A stretch of DNA of 64,000 nucleotides from positions 1-64,000 of the forward strand of contig NZ_JAKFZS010000024.1 in the NCBI RefSeq assembly GCF_021654285.1, read 5' to 3'. This document shows positions 63,225 through 64,000 of this stretch, in pieces. Under the pieces are notes generated by a model. The model had not been told where the DNA came from and ran no database searches. It was given only the letters and a program-made list of their open reading frames with translations. Each line of letters starts with the position of its first letter. The first letter of the stretch is position 1. The DNA comes from Pseudoalteromonas luteoviolacea. Lineage in GTDB: Bacteria; Pseudomonadota; Gammaproteobacteria; Enterobacterales; Alteromonadaceae. A program made the position numbers and the translations under genes.

Positions 63225-63307
63225 CGCCTTTGCAGTGTGAAGGCGACAGAAAGTCTGAAAGTGATAAGGGGCGGCCAACAACTAATGACTATGACCCGAT
63301 TGATAAA

Positions 63308-63336
63308 GTGCATGGGACAAACGACCCATGCACGAC
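63308..63336 (-). terminator. terminator of the small secreted-protein gene
   Basis: GTGCATGGG / CCCATGCAC, a perfect 9-bp stem with an 8-base loop, is followed on the minus strand by TTTATC. It lies 24 bases past the stop of the gene at 63357-63644. Confidence 0.7.
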
Positions 63337-63356
63337 TTTAAATTTTATGGAGATTA

Positions 63357-63644
63357 TTAAAGACTGCCATATGTATGCAACTGGCTATGAAAGCGAAAAA
63401 CTTCGTTGGGGAATGTTATTCTGCACATAATATGGCCTTTATGCTTGTATCTGAACATACGCGCTTGCATACCAGTGTCTATTTTGGCTTTTGCTTCTGC
63501 AGACATAGGGTAGTTATCTATGAATTCATATTGGCATATTGTTATTGGTCCATAATAAGACTGAGTAGAATTATCTAGGTCTTTTGCCGAAGCTGATGCG
63601 GTAAGCGGTACTAGCAGTAATAGAGAGGCAATATGTTTTTTCAT
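63357..63644 (-). CDS. small secreted protein
   Basis: A 95-residue exported protein with a clear signal peptide (MKKHIASLLLLVPLTASASA-KD). The mature part of about 75 residues has two Cys (ICQYEF and IMCRITF), likely one disulphide, and no recognised domain. AAGGAAATACA precedes the ATG. Monocistronic. Short secreted proteins of this type are common in Pseudoalteromonas but I know no function. Confidence 0.65.
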   Translation of the reverse strand: MKKHIASLLLLVPLTASASAKDLDNSTQSYYGPITICQYEFIDNYPMSAEAKAKIDTGMQARMFRYKHKGHIMCRITFPNEVFRFHSQLHTYGSL

Positions 63645-63959
63645 TGTATTTCCTTATTTAAATTTAATGTTAGCTTCCAAGGTTAATATAACTTAATCAG
63701 GTAACTGTTCAAAAGTATTGTTTTAAACTTGTGTGTTTAAAATAAATAAAATAAACAATGTCTTGTTGTTTTGGTGCGGTTTGGTTTGTATGTTAATTTA
63801 TATTTATTTCAGTGGTTTGGGTTTGAATGTTATGATTTTTTATTTTTATATTTAGAGTTTTTAAATTTCCATTTTGTTTTTTTTATTGGTTTTTCTGGTA
63901 GGTTATTCATCTTTTCAAACTTTTCTATCTATAGTGCGAGGTGTCATTGGAAGTACATC
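63645..63959. other. A+T-rich terminal intergenic region
   Basis: Mostly A/T with long T-rich stretches (63781-63900). It carries the promoter of the small secreted-protein gene on the left. No gene is seen. Confidence 0.4.
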
Positions 63960-64000
63960 ATGAGAGTGGTTGAGAAAGGTAATTATTTTATCTTTATTAA
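63960..64000 (+). CDS. possible start of a gene cut by the window edge
   Basis: An ATG at 63960 is preceded by GGAAG at a suitable distance and opens 13 codons (MRVVEKGNYFIFI) to the edge. No domain can be assigned; it may be chance. Confidence 0.25.
   Translation, partial: MRVVEKGNYFIFI

Noticed and set aside
1-64000. tRNA, rRNA, CRISPR array, integrase, prophage or origin
   Set aside because: No cloverleaf, rRNA core, spaced direct repeats, integrase motif, phage structural gene or DnaA-box cluster was noticed on either strand.

Overview
The window looks like a chromosomal segment of a marine gammaproteobacterium close to Pseudoalteromonas (Alteromonadales). The evidence is the ygfB-pepP-ubiH-ubiI...gcvT-gcvH-gcvP block with a 6S RNA beside it, rapA near rluA, a gspA/gspB pair, a DUF3192 lipoprotein, moderate-to-low GC and many secreted hydrolases. 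There is no tRNA, rRNA, CRISPR array, prophage or intact insertion sequence.

Layout. 0-9.4 kb: a large lipoprotein, cca, gspA-gspB, an HD-GYP phosphodiesterase, an M20 amidohydrolase and rluA. 9.4-11.3 kb: a DeoR-type repressor diverging from a HAD sugar-phosphatase gene that overlaps a small SemiSWEET-like sugar transporter gene, with three operator-like motifs between. 11.3-22.5 kb: a secreted protein, rapA, PIN-PhoH, and a hybrid histidine kinase followed by a REC-GGDEF protein whose GGDEF signature is lost. 22.5-27.4 kb: a DUF3192 lipoprotein, a 2-hydroxyacid dehydrogenase, a ZntR-like regulator under a typical MerR-family promoter, its overlapping permease with a repeated Cys-rich loop, and an acyltransferase. 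27.4-38.6 kb: 6S RNA, ygfB-pepP-ubiH-ubiI, a LysR gene, a diverged partial GcvT-like protein and gcvTHP.

38.6-43.1 kb is accessory. A four-unit array of REP-like hairpins and a GC-rich hairpin block precede an A+T-rich, translationally coupled three-gene operon: an alpha/beta hydrolase with an extra C-terminal domain, a small middle protein, and an SMC/Rad50-like ATPase with a CPIC zinc hook (DUF3732 type). This is an ABC-three-component (ABC-3C) conflict system with a lipase/esterase-like effector and is the best candidate for a new biological system here. 43.2-59.1 kb is lifestyle genes: desaturase, thioesterase, CadC-like regulator, metallo-beta-lactamase-fold lipoprotein, S8 and S1 proteases, AraC regulator, two serine beta-lactamase-like proteins and a solute-binding protein.

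59-64 kb is a gene-poor graveyard: a broken reading frame carrying a 21-bp duplication, a 59-residue CxxC protein missed by ordinary ORF cut-offs, ppiC, an intact lanthipeptide-like precursor peptide beside the decayed tail of an ABC transporter, and a decayed REP-associated (Y1) transposase. The transposase remnant may belong with the REP-like hairpins scattered through the window. A second, unrelated hairpin repeat family occurs three times (44.3, 54.2 and 54.3 kb).
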